The notes under the pieces: model-generated | What the model was told of the DNA's origin: nothing | The model's input: only the letters and a program-made list of their open reading frames with translations | The model's database searches: none | DNA from: Cantharellus purpuraceus | Taxonomy: Eukaryota; Basidiomycota; Agaricomycetes; Cantharellales; Hydnaceae | Direction: 5' to 3' | Length of the DNA stretch: 64,000 nucleotides | Assembly: GCA_025174535.1 (NCBI GenBank) | Contig: JALBUN010000049.1 | Coordinates: 1,116,001 to 1,180,000, forward strand | Translations under genes and position numbers: made by a program | Part shown: positions 34,418 to 44,079 of the stretch, piece after piece | How the letters are laid out: each line of letters starts with the position of its first letter | How positions within the stretch are numbered: the stretch's first letter is position 1

Positions 34418-35970
34418 CTACATCAATGCATCCAAAGCCACCACGCTCTCCACCATCCCAGACTTTGTAAACGTTTTTCCTCGAACCGCATCGAGGCCTT
34501 CGCCGGCGTAGCTAACATGGGGAGACACCTCAATATCAACACCGTCGTCCACTTTTGCGCCTGCGCGAACCAGAAAGCGCTTCTGCTGTGAAAGCAAGTC
34601 TTTTCTGCTGGTTTCAGGATCATCGGATCCTGTACCGGGCGCGTTCTTGAGCGGACTAAACTCTTCGTGCCTCTCCACCTCCAACACATTGAAGTCCTGA
34701 GTGAACGGGAAGACGTCAAACACAAAGAGCTCGAGCTTCATGCCGTTGGGTTTGGTAGGCTTCACCAGCTGTCCGCTGGCCATATCAACATGCGGGATCT
34801 TTTTGCGCGCAATGTGGAATGCCATCTGGTCCTCGAACGATTCGACGCTGTTCAGGAACCGCGTCGTGTAAAAGTGGTTGGCGATGTTCGCGGCGCGGAA
34901 CGCGAGCTCTCCCGTGCTGGAGTCGCGTTTCTCCGCCTGCTCTTTCGAGATCTCGCTATACTCCACGACGGAGAACCGATGATCGCGCACGGCGACGACG
35001 CCGACAGACTCGGTGGGGTATTGTTTGGGCACGACCTTTGCGGCACATGCAGACTGTTTTTGGATGCAGTAGCCGAGGAACACGGGGTCGGCGACACGGA
35101 CGAGGCAGTTGTCGACGCAGTACGCGTGGATGTAGAGAATCTTGCGCTTGGAAAGGTCTGAGAGGACGGTATGAGCTGGGTCGGACGATAGGGGTGTTCG
35201 GAGTGCGGCATACAGGCCACCGTTGCCATCTGGTGCAACGGCCACGCGAGAGGGCGTTTCAAGGATGATCTTTCCATCAAAGGTGAGACACGGGAGGGTG
35301 CCTGAGGATTAGAGTCCTTCAATTTGTGAATATGGTCGACACAGCATGATAGAGACTTGCCTTGCTCGAAGAAGATCACGTTCTTCGACGCCAAGCCAAA
35401 GTAGTTGTTCTCCTTGAAGAAGCGCTCCGTCTCTGGACGCGTAGGCCCGCTGGTCATGACATACCAAGGTATCTCCACAGACCCCTCCTCCTTCCCCTCG
35501 AGCTCCTCCGCGACGACCTGCAACCGCGCAATTCGCTCCGCCTGGTACTGAAACAGACTCTTGTGGGACGGGAGTCCGATATCGTAGCACCCCTTTGGCG
35601 CACTGCTGCCCAGCCGGGTCCCCTGGCCCCCCGCCATCAAGAGCACGCCGACCTGTCCCGCAGCGACGGCCTTGATGCCCACGCCCCGCCACTCTGCCTC
35701 CTTCGCAGGGGCCCCGACGACGGTGTCGAACGCGTCCGCGGGCAAGGGCTCAATGTCGCCCTGTGCACCCCTGCCGGAGGACGCGCTCTGCTGCTGCTGC
35801 TCGCTCTGCACCGCCCTGACATGGATCCTGTTCACGCGCTCGACGTCGATGGATTTGAGCTGTGCAACGAGGGTGTCCTTCTGCGCCGTGCTTAACGTGG
35901 GCCAGAAGTGGAAGAGGTGGCCCTGTCCCGCGGCCACAAATTTAGAGCGTACGGCATCCGATTCAGTCAT
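34418..35970 (-). CDS. UAP1: UDP-N-acetylglucosamine pyrophosphorylase
   Basis: Makes UDP-GlcNAc from GlcNAc-1-phosphate and UTP, the last step before chitin, N-glycan and GPI synthesis. Two exons: 35970-35361 and 35301-34418. Exon 1 holds the uridyltransferase loop GVLLMAGGQGTRLGSSAPKG, a LPSHKSLFQYQAERI segment, WYVMTSGPTRPETERFF and FGLASKNVIFFEQ. Exon 2 has GTLPCLTFDGKIILETPSRV, APDGNGGLYAAL, YIHAYCVDNCLVRVADPVFL and NIANHFYTTRFL, and ends with a left-handed-helix-type C-terminus around 34.45-34.55 kb. The only intron (35302-35360, 59 nt) begins with GCAAGT, a GC-AG intron; only that donor gives the conserved FEQGTLPCL. About 500 residues, the usual length. It supplies substrate to the chitin synthase at 10.9-15.5 kb, though they are not neighbours. 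Confidence 0.97.
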
Positions 35971-36311
35971 TATGCCAGGTGCGGTTATGTAGGATGAGAG
36001 GTAGAAGGGCTTGGAAAGCAGAGAAAAGGGTCGTAGTTAAGAAGAGTGTAAGAGTATGCGTGAATTAGGCACTGCTGGGTTGCGGGTGGCTGTGGATCCC
36101 GACTTTTTATAAATGCTCTGCTCTTGACGCCGCGCTGTAAAACCCGTTTCGCCTTTTTTTGCTAACACGTCTCAGGCGACATATCTCAGACTCAAGTCAC
36201 TGTTCTTCAAGGCATACAAAACTGTTCATTGGGAGGGACCGGAAGCAAGGCATCGCTGAACACCCTTGGTGGACGCCTGAACTCAACAGTGCATACCCTT
36301 AGGCACAACAG
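35971..36311. other. UAP1 upstream region
   Basis: A 340-bp stretch between the UAP1 ATG (minus) and the AT-rich insert. It contains a TATA-like tttttataaatg near 36103-36114 (reads tataaa on the plus strand). I looked here for the missing first exons of the glucanase gene, such as a signal peptide or a GGWL motif, and found none. Confidence 0.45.
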
Positions 36312-36313
36312 TT

Positions 36314-36523
36314 TCATCGTTTAGATAGAGATTTCATTAAAAATATACCATCAAAATAAGAAAAATTATGTAAGTATACCTTATATCCAGAATATTTTCT
36401 TCTCATTAAATATTTTATACATTCTTCTAACATACTTTCTTTATTTTTAAAATTTGAGATATGAAAAGACATTATTTCTTTTCCATCATATAAAGAGACA
36501 CAAATCTGTGTTCCCCGCCCCAT
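36314..36523 (-). pseudogene. fragment of a mitochondrial-plasmid type B DNA polymerase (dpo), AT-rich insert
   Basis: A ~200-bp island (about 36312-36512) is strikingly AT-rich compared with everything around it and opens as a 69-codon minus-strand frame. It reads LYDGKEIMSFHISNF, NKESMLEECIKYLMRRKYSG and YKVYLHNFSYFDGIFLMKSL. HNFSYFDGIF fits the Exo II motif of protein-primed family B DNA polymerases encoded by linear mitochondrial plasmids and by their copies in fungal mitochondrial genomes. Codon use is A/T-ending, unlike the nuclear genes here. Only the Exo II neighbourhood is present, with no polymerase motifs, so it is a relic. The frame ends at TGA (36314-36316), which would be Trp in the fungal mitochondrial code. 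The insert abuts the 5'-truncated glucanase. It is best explained as nuclear capture of mitochondrial or mitochondrial-plasmid DNA. Confidence 0.8.
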
Positions 36524-36556
36524 CAGTCCTCCCTGTCATACCAACGTTTGTTCTAG

Positions 36557-38120
36557 CCATGGATCACCCCCAGCATCTTTGACAACACGGGCGACAACCG
36601 CGTCGTGGACGAGTTCACCTATGGCCAGTTTGTTGATCGCAACACCGCCGCTGGCGTGCTGCAGAACCACTGGAACACGTGGATCACAGAGTCGGGTAAG
36701 CCGTGCATCGTGTTTTGACTCCACTCATATTCACCGTTTTTGCGTAATAGACTTTGCAGCCATCGCTGCCGCGGGGTGTGTGCATTGCCACAAACACAAA
36801 CAATTAAACGCGCGTTTGACACGTCGTTTGCAGTCTCAATCACGTCAGATTGCCCATCGGCTATTGGGCATTTGACGTCAGTGGTGGAGAGCCTTTCCAT
36901 CAGGGCCAGATTCCGTTTCTCAACAACGCCGTCACCTGGGCTCGCAATCACGGCTTGAAAGTCATCGTTGACCTGCGTACGTATCCGAGCCTTCTTCCAT
37001 CTTCTTGCCAGTCACGTGTCCTTCTTCCCCAGATGGGGCCCCTGGGAGCCAGAACGGTTTCGACAATTCGGGTCAGAGGATGAGCTTTCCCCAGTGGCAT
37101 ACAAACTCGAACAATGTTGCCCGCACCAATGCCATCATCAAGACGCTCGGTGTGTTCACTTGCACACCGGCAAAGCCTTTGTGAAGCTGACGCATCGCCG
37201 CTCAGCAAACATGTTCAAGGATCAGACAGACGTGGTCACGGGCATCGCGCCGCTGAACGAGTACGTGCCCATTGTCCTCCCCAGGGACCCGACTCACCAC
37301 CTGACAGGCCCGCTGGCTTCGATTCGGGTGTGCTCCCCGTTGTGAAGCAGTACTGGTTTGATTCGTATGGGAACATCCGCTTCCCCTTTGGCACCTCGCA
37401 ACAGTCAAACACGGTCGAGGTGATCCACGACGCGTTCCAGCCACTCAGCTCGTGGCAGGGCTTTGAGGCTGCGCCGGATTTCCAGGGTGTTTTGATGGAT
37501 ACGCACGTTTATCAAATGTTTTCCCAGGACCAGGTTTCGCAGTCGCAGTCTGCCCATATTGCCGTATGTACTCGCAAGACTGCTGCTGTCGCGTGGGCTG
37601 ACGCCGTGTGGTGGAATGTCAGACTGCGTGTGCCAAGCGAGGTGATCTTCTGTCGCTGACCTCGCTCTGGGTGGTTGTGGGAGAGTGGACGACGGCGAGC
37701 ACGGACTGTGCAAAGTACCTGAATGGGCGAGGTGTCGGCGCACGGTATGACGGGTCGTTCCCCGGTTCGACGCGTGTGGGGAGCTGCACGGGACTCACTG
37801 GGAACAGAAATACGTTCAGTTCGAGTCTCAAGACGTTCATGAGACAGTACTATGAGGCTCAGGTGGGTTGTTGGCGCCGCGGATGTGTTCAGAGCTGTTG
37901 CTGATGTTGTGGGATGTAGATTGATTCGTATGAGAAGGCTCAAGGATGGATCTTCTGGTGAGATGGCTGACGATGCACTAGAAGAGCACATTCTGATTTG
38001 TGTTTGTTTAGGACATGGAAGGCAGAGAATGCGGATGACTGGACATACCAGGCAGGGCTCGCTGGTGGTTGGATACCCCAGAACCCAACTAACCGACAAT
38101 TCCCGAACATTTGTGGATAA
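36557..38120 (+). pseudogene. EXG1: exo-1,3-beta-glucanase (GH5_9), 5'-truncated
   Basis: Cell-wall glucanase lacking its first exons. The first recognisable exon starts after a ttctag acceptor at 36557 (PWITPSIFDNTGDNRVVDEF), where complete relatives have a signal peptide and a GGWLVLE block upstream. Downstream exons are all in phase: DFAAIAAAG; LNHVRLPIGYWAFDVSGGEP; NHGLKVIVDL; HGAPGSQNGFDNSGQRMSF; NMFKDQTDVVTGIAPLNE with the acid/base Glu split by an intron after 37260; [53 protein letters not shown] with the nucleophile Glu; IDSYEKAQGWIFWTWKAENA; and the usual end PTNRQFPNICG, TAA at 38118-38120. Catalytic residues and splice sites look intact, so decay is recent or an alternative 5' exon exists that I did not find. 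Immediately upstream lies the mitochondrial-plasmid fragment, which suggests the insertion event removed the 5' end. Without a signal peptide it should not be secreted. Confidence 0.85.
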
Positions 38121-38436
38121 GTGTTCTCGCAATATTAACCACCCAACGCATATGTTATCCTTGCATTTGTGACGACCATACGATGTCTGCTGCATTTCTC
38201 ATCTTGGCATTATAGTAACGTTTCGTGGTGTTCCATGGTTGTATTTACAATGTGGGCTCCTGGGAGGGGTTAATGACATAATGTGATTTCAGTCAGTAAG
38301 CAGCTTTCAGACGACCGGCCCTAAAGTACCCATCACACGTGTACAAATTTGCGTGCCAAGCGGATTTGCCCTCGCACCATTTCTCTCTCTCGCCACCCAC
38401 CACCACCTCCTCCCGCCCAACTCTTTACTGTAAAAC

Positions 38437-39528
38437 ATGCCTGTTGACCTGGCCAGCCTCGAGGCCCACCTCTCTAAACGGTCGTACGTTGAAGGGTCAG
38501 TGTGCATGCTAGCTTGTCCCCCCTGTTCTTTTTTTCTTTCTTTACCTCTCCCTTTTCGTGTATTGTGATGAGTACAACGCTATGGTCCGTGTTTCCAAGC
38601 AAGAGCGATTAGACACCGCTCGTCAATGTATGCCGACAACTCTATGCCTAGCTCTCTGATCCCCCGCCCAATATCTGTCTCTTTTCTTTTTCTCATGACG
38701 ATCTCGATCAACGCGCGTCTCTCTCATTCTCTCACAGGTACACGCCATCGCAGGCAGATGTGCACGTGTTCACATCCTTGTCCTCGTCCTCCTCCTCCCC
38801 CAATGCCGCTTCGTATCCCAACACCGCCCGGTGGTATAGGCACATTAAATCGTACGAGGCCGAGCATAAAGACCTCGCCGGCTCGTCGACCGCGGGTGCG
38901 GCGTTCACCGCGGGTGCTGCAGCCGCTGGGAGTGGTGGTGCCGGTGGCAAGGAGGCTGCTGCCGCTGCTGCTGAGGACGAAGAGGACATTGATCTGTTTG
39001 GGGAGGAGGACGAGGAGGAGGATGCGGAGGCGGAGCGGGTCAAGGCGGAGCGTGTGGCGGCGTACAATGCGAAGAAGGCGAACAAGCCAAAGACGATTGC
39101 CAAGGTTGGTTTTTTGGCTCCTTGTTTCGTGGGGACGCGCTGAGCGTGGCGTGCCTTTGTAGTCTGTGGTGACGTTGGACGTCAAGCCTTGGGACGACGA
39201 GACTGATATGAAAGCCTTGGAGGAGGCCGTCCGCTCTATTCAACAGGATGGCCTCGTGTGGGGTGCGTCTAAACTGGTCGCCATCGGATATGGGATCAAA
39301 AAGCTCCAGATCACGCTTGTCGTTGGTGGGTGTGGTTCTGCGCCTTGCGAGCCGATCTGACATGCGATGGGTTGCTGCAGAGGATGAAAAGGTTTCCCTT
39401 GATGACTTGCAGGAAAAGTGTGCCGAGTTTGAGGACTATGTGCAGAGCACAGACATTGCCGCTATGCAGAGTATGTTTTCCATTGCATCTTACAGGTCTT
39501 TGCTGATGTGCTTTGTATAGAGCTTTAG
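38437..39528 (+). CDS. EFB1: translation elongation factor eEF1B alpha (EF-1 beta)
   Basis: Guanine-nucleotide exchange factor for eEF1A. The ATG at 38437 gives [20 protein letters not shown], joined over a long intron (38497 to about 38739) to [34 protein letters not shown] (GST-C-like helices) follows, then an Ala/Gly linker and the acidic [17 protein letters not shown] region that precedes the catalytic domain. The exchange domain is [40 protein letters not shown] and [20 protein letters not shown], then [14 protein letters not shown] final intron leaves only K-L-stop at 39521-39528, giving the family's conserved MQKL end. Intron 1 is about 240 nt, four times the local norm, and carries a C/D snoRNA. 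Confidence 0.96.
38563..38662 (+). ncRNA. snR18: intronic C/D box snoRNA, U18/snR18-like
   Basis: Inside EFB1 intron 1. C box GTGATGA at 38565-38571 and D box CTGA at 38656-38659. Between them, TGGTCCGTGTTTC (38583-38595) is fully complementary to the conserved 25S/28S rRNA segment GAAACACGGACCA. In yeast, U18/snR18 guides 2'-O-methylation in this rRNA segment (25S A649/C650) and is hosted in the EFB1 intron, so guide, host gene and class all agree. The D' box after the guide is degenerate and the terminal stem is weak, so the exact ends are approximate. It should be released by trimming of the debranched intron. Confidence 0.85.
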
Positions 39529-39716
39529 AAGCTTGCTTGCGTTGGTTAGAGTATGGGGTCTGCTCTGTAATGATGCATTGGTATTATATGATCAATGCGA
39601 TCAATGACAAGAAACTTTTCTGTGTGAAAAAGTGTGCTTCAAAGGGCGCCTGCCTGCGGTCTCTTTCATGTACTTTTCGACTGGTTCCGCCGCAGGCTTA
39701 CGTGTGGCCGACCCTT

Positions 39717-39989
39717 TCATCGAGTGGGTGTGACATTGGGCATTGAGCTGGGGATATTCTGATCGGCGGGGAGGATGTCTTGGAGCTTGTCCGCGACGGC
39801 GAGACCGACGATGCCCGTTATGCCTATTGCCAGGCCAAACAGCATGCGGGTGCGTGCGGGGAGAGCTGTGAAGATGGTGTTGGATGATGAGAGTGGGATG
39901 ACAGGTGGGAAGGAAGTACCAGAGTATGATTGCCAGAGGGTGCGAGGGTTACGCCGTGATGGTGGTGGTGGTGGTGGTGAAGAGGACAT
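39717..39989 (-). CDS. small hypothetical membrane protein
   Basis: Minus-strand frame of about 90 codons (MSSSPPPPPPSRRNPRTLWQ...). It has a Pro/Ser/Arg-rich head, one predicted membrane segment (MLFGLAIGITGIVGLAVADK) and a short polar tail. The ATG ending at 39989 is preferred over one six codons upstream. The Pro run corresponds to a GGT/GGA repeat on the plus strand (about 39959-39982). It lies between the convergent EFB1 3' end and the forkhead gene. No family is recognised; gene status rests on composition and TM only. Confidence 0.45.
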   Translation of the reverse strand: MSSSPPPPPPSRRNPRTLWQSYSGTSFPPVIPLSSSNTIFTALPARTRMLFGLAIGITGIVGLAVADKLQDILPADQNIPSSMPNVTPTR

Positions 39990-40126
39990 GTATGTGAGGG
40001 AGATCACGTGGTCGCTTCCCCCCCCCAGCCAGCCAGCTCCCCCCGCACCACGAGCTTCTCTTTCCCATTCAGAGCTTATTTTCTCTTTCGTACCGTTCTC
40101 TTCTCTTCTTTACCAACCCATGAACC

Positions 40127-41388
40127 ATGTCCCCTCTCCAGCTGTCTCGAGACGGCCACGGTCGTCTGGCTAGGTGCACACACTCTGCCATTGTCCCCCT
40201 CCCCCCAATTGACCATTGACTTTTTTATGAAGCCCCTTGGTTGTGCCCAGTGGGAGCGGACCCCAGACAGACCCCGGACCCACCTCGACTCACGGCGGGC
40301 CATCCACCACCACCGCCACCAGGCCTCCCGCGCCACCAGCACACACCGGCTTCACCCACGCCAGCCACACAAACTGTCCAGACAGCCTCAGCTGCCTCGC
40401 CGACACCAACGACAAGCCCAACCACATCCTCCCCGTCATCGTCCGCGCCGCCATCCTCGGCTCTCCCCCGCGCAAGCTCACCCTCCGCGGTATATATGCT
40501 GCCATCGAGGAAAAGTGGCCCTACTTCCGCACAGCGCCACCGGGTTGGAAGGCACGCCCGGCGTGTTTTTCGCACGCACACAACTCCTCAATAACAATCC
40601 ACTGACACCCCCCTCAACAGGACTCCATCCGACACAACCTCTCCCTCAACCGTCTCTTCAAAAAGATCCCCCGCCCGGGCACAGAAGCCGGCCACGGCTC
40701 GTATTGGACGGTCGACCTGCACGCCCCCCCCGGCTCCAAGCGGCCGCGGAAGCGCAGGACCCCGGGACAACTCCCGTCCAGCTCGTCTCGGAGGAACTAC
40801 GCCACCTCTGGCGACGTCGGCGCCGTCATCATGCCCCCGTTCCGGCTTGCCGACGCAGCGGAGGAGGAGAAGGAGGACGCTGCCCACGCCGCTAATCCTG
40901 TGGCGACGGCAGCGGCAGCGTCCCGCGAGTCGCGTAGCGAGACAGAGCCTGACGATGGTGGTCCCGAATATGCACCGTCAGACTACGAGAGTGAGGAGCC
41001 AGCACTGGCATCCGACGCTGCTGGTGGCGGCGGAGAGAGCGACAAGGCGCGCGCGTCGCGGCTGGAGGCGCAGCTCGGCGAGTCGCAGCGCCAGTTTGCG
41101 ATGGCGTCTGCGTTTTCGCTGCGTGTGGCGCAGCAGCTGGAGGAGGCGCGGGAGGAGGCGCGTCGGGCGCAGGCGGCGCTGGCGAGGGTGCGGGAACAGC
41201 TGGAGGAGGAGCTGGTGGCGCGGGTGGAGGTGGAGCGGAGGCTGGAGGTGGAGGAGGGGCGGAGGCGGGAGGCGGAGGGGAGGGTGAGGGAGATGGTGAG
41301 CGCGGAGGCTGGCGGGCAGACGAGGTGGGTGGAGGCTATGAGGTCGATACGGGATATTTCGAGTAAGACCCTGGATCTGGGATCGTGA
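40127..41388 (+). CDS. forkhead transcription factor
   Basis: DNA-binding regulator. The ATG at 40127 gives [15 protein letters not shown]; an intron at 40174-40250 joins it in phase to [20 protein letters not shown]. The forkhead domain is [45 protein letters not shown], then [20 protein letters not shown] and [10 protein letters not shown]. The intron inside recognition helix H3 (40552-40620) has donor GC rather than GT, and no GT donor preserves [12 protein letters not shown]. After the domain come a basic [12 protein letters not shown] stretch, an acidic Ser-rich region and a C-terminal Glu/Arg coiled coil of about 80 residues (40.98-41.33 kb, very GC-rich). It resembles neither Fkh1/2 (no FHA domain) nor a named fungal factor I can be certain of. 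Targets are unknown. Confidence 0.88.
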
Positions 41389-42470
41389 GCGTAGTTCTGA
41401 GGTATGGGTGATTTGTGCTTGTGTTGCGGCAACCAGTAGAACCGGTGCCAGGTGGTATATACCATGACCGTGATGTCGTTATATGCGGACTATCGATGGG
41501 GAAGACGCGACGGGCACCGAGCTGATCATATACCGGGCACTCTTTCGCAAGTGAAGCTAAGGGTGTGATTGTTGCCACAGCGTATAGGACTCTAGTAGGA
41601 ATATATATACCCTGGCATACTATTACATGCGGTGGTGCTATGTTATGGCGGGCCTAGCAAGGTCAGGGATGGTCTATGCTTGCGAGTGCCGGGTTCTTGC
41701 AGGGATCAACAGAGTACAGCGGACGCGGCAAAACGCATCAGAGAAGCAAAGGGTAAACGCGTTTTAGATTTGAATGCCGGAGAGCTGATGGATGGTGATG
41801 TGCGTTGATGATGAGGATTCGACTGCTATCCCCCAGAGAGAGAGCCCTGGTGGTGGGCGTGTGGCGAGGGGGAAGATAGACACTAAAGAGGCCAAGACTG
41901 GGCGGCAAGTCACCGTGCCCGACGAGCAAATGCAAACATTTTGGGGGGAAGCGAGTTCAAAGCGGGAGCGTTCGTTTGGCGTGGGGCGTGCCCTAAAAAG
42001 GCCATAAGGGGATGTTGGGCTATCTGATATCGAACGCACGGAATAACAGAGGTGCCGCTGTATGATTGAAGTACTCGCCGCAACTCTTCATGGAAGCGTC
42101 TCTCCAAAAAGCACCCTCTTCCTCCACCTCCACCCCCCAGACTTGTCAGCTGGAGTCATGTATACGCACGGACTCATGGAGCGACATTGATCGTTGGGGG
42201 TGGAATGGCACCCAATGCGGCCGAAAGGTCAGGGCACTTGGCCAACGAGTAATATCTAGCGCAAGATCGAGATGGACACTCATGGGCGACAGCGAGGTCT
42301 CGGGAACACCAGTATATTTACCGGGACTTATGCATAATGCGTCTAATACGCGCTCGCTAAAATAAAATAAAAAAACATTCGGACTCGGATGCGCGCCACG
42401 GCTTTTAGCCTGCTGCTTTTTGTACCACCGCTCTTGCTCTCCTCCTCTTTCTTCCGCAAAGCCTGGGACC
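41389..42470. other. intergenic, 1.1 kb, no gene seen
   Basis: Runs from the forkhead stop to the ceramidase ATG, both plus strand. A tatatata tract near 41600 and a C-rich tract near 42110-42140 are the only visible landmarks. Open frames on both strands are short and not recognisable. Confidence 0.45.
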
Positions 42471-43895
42471 ATGTCGAAAAATATACCGTTTTGGGGCGAC
42501 GTGACCTCCACGTTGGACTGGTGCGAGGTACGTTTCATTTTCTCCATGGCCCACAGCGAACGAACTCATCACTGTTCCTCCACAGCAAAACTACCAATTT
42601 TCATCCTACATCGCAGAACTCGCCAACTCGCTTTCAAATCTCTTCACCATATGTCTGGCCATGCACGGTTGTCGAAAGGCACTGAGCCAGTCCCTGCCAA
42701 CCCGCTACTTTGCGAGCTTCGCGGCAAGTTGTTCCACTCCCTTACTTGTCCGTCACTTACGCGGTAGAAATCCCCACCCCCCTGTTAGGGTTTCGGTCTC
42801 GTCGGCATCGGCAGCTTCGCCTTCCACGCTACGCTGCTATACGAGGCGCAGCTGGCCGATGAGCTACCCATGTCTGTCTAATGCCCCTATGACTGAGCCC
42901 AGTCCCTGACGCGACACTCTTGTTTCTTTCAAGGATGTAGGCAAACAGCTTGTCCGTCATCACTAGCTCATCTCTTCGACATGTTGTTGCAGCTATGTCT
43001 GCAGCCAGAGCCTATACGTGCTCTTTGAGACGTCCCCCGGTGCAGCCAAGAATTCCACCCGTCGCAAGCCCCTCGCCGTGGTCATCGTCATGTTCGACAT
43101 CATCTTCACACTAATATAGTGTGTACTCACCATCCCACACTGTCTCTTTGAAAATACAAAAGAAAACTAACATCTTCACACGTTTCTCCCTTTGCAGCGC
43201 GTGGTACCGCAATCCCGTATTCCACCAGGTCGTCTTCGCCATCCTCATGCTCGCCGTCGGCGCACGCGCCACCTCGCTCTCCCGCCATCCCTCAAGCCCC
43301 CTCTCCCCAGGCAGACGACGCACCATCATGAAGACATTCTGGACCGGCTCCCTGTCGTTCATCGTGGGATTCATAATATGGAACTTGGACACGGCGTTTT
43401 GCGACACGCTCAAGGTCTGGAAGAGGTCCATGGGGTGGCCTGCCGCTTTCCTGCTGGAGGGTGAGTGATCCGTGCGCCAGCCCGGGTTTTGTCTCTCGGG
43501 GCACGGTGTTTTTTATGTTCTGACTGTGGTGAATGGCACGGAAGGACATGCCTGGTGGCACGTCATGACGGTTCGGGCATTCCTCGTTGTTGATCCTCGT
43601 CACGCGCTGAATGTTCTCTAGGCTGTTGGCGTGTATCTTATGTTAGTAGGCGTACAGTGTAAGTCCACATATCACTCCAGTGTCACGCCTATTCAGATGT
43701 CTAATATCATTATCTATGTGTCAAGACCTGTACGTCGTTTATTTTCTTTCTCATGACCTAAACGCGAGGCTCATGAAATCTATCAGAACGCTCTGCCTCA
43801 AGGAAGGAGAAGAGAATTTTGGCGTGCATTACGAAATGAAAGTGCCATATGTAGCACGTCGGTCCAAGGTAATCTGCAAGAATAGATTGGATTAG
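42471..43895 (+). CDS. YPC1: alkaline ceramidase (YPC1/YDC1/ACER type)
   Basis: ER membrane hydrolase splitting (dihydro/phyto)ceramide into sphingoid base and fatty acid. The ATG at 42471 gives MSKNIPFWGDVTSTLDWCE, then QNYQFSSYIAELANSLSN, the family's opening block with the metal-site E/N residues. An intron 42724-42788 with donor GCAAGT (GC-AG) leads to GFGLVGIGSFAFHATLLYEA, with a catalytic His in FHATL. The next block, DELPMIYVCSQSLYVLFE, requires introns 42872-42933 and 42937-42992 around a 3-nt exon GAT. Later exons: VVIVMFDIIFTLIY, AWYRNPVFHQVVFAILML, LSFIVGFIIWNLDTAFCD, EGHAWWHVMTAVGVYLML with the other two His, and a basic tail ending at 43895. Seven TM segments are expected and visible. 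The family is CREST/ACER. Confidence 0.93.
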
Positions 43896-44079
43896 ACATC
43901 TTTTGTAGCCCGCATGTATTCACGATATGTCGTTGGCAAATGTAAGTCCTGGGGAGCTGTTACATTTACAAGAAGAGCATGCAGACATGATTTGTACATG
44001 GTCTTTCGAGACCGCATGAACAGCATCGCAAGAGTATTACACACACAGTTTTGGCTACAAGTTATAAAGTAAAAGTGCC

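Noticed and set aside
37100..37660. Apparent frameshifts in the glucanase coding region
   Set aside because: Each break disappears when canonical GT-AG introns are removed. The catalytic Glu of LNE and the GEW nucleophile are intact; only the 5' end is missing.
39955..39985. GGT/GGA microsatellite as a regulatory repeat
   Set aside because: It is the reverse complement of the Pro run in the small minus-strand frame at 39717-39989, so coding composition explains it.
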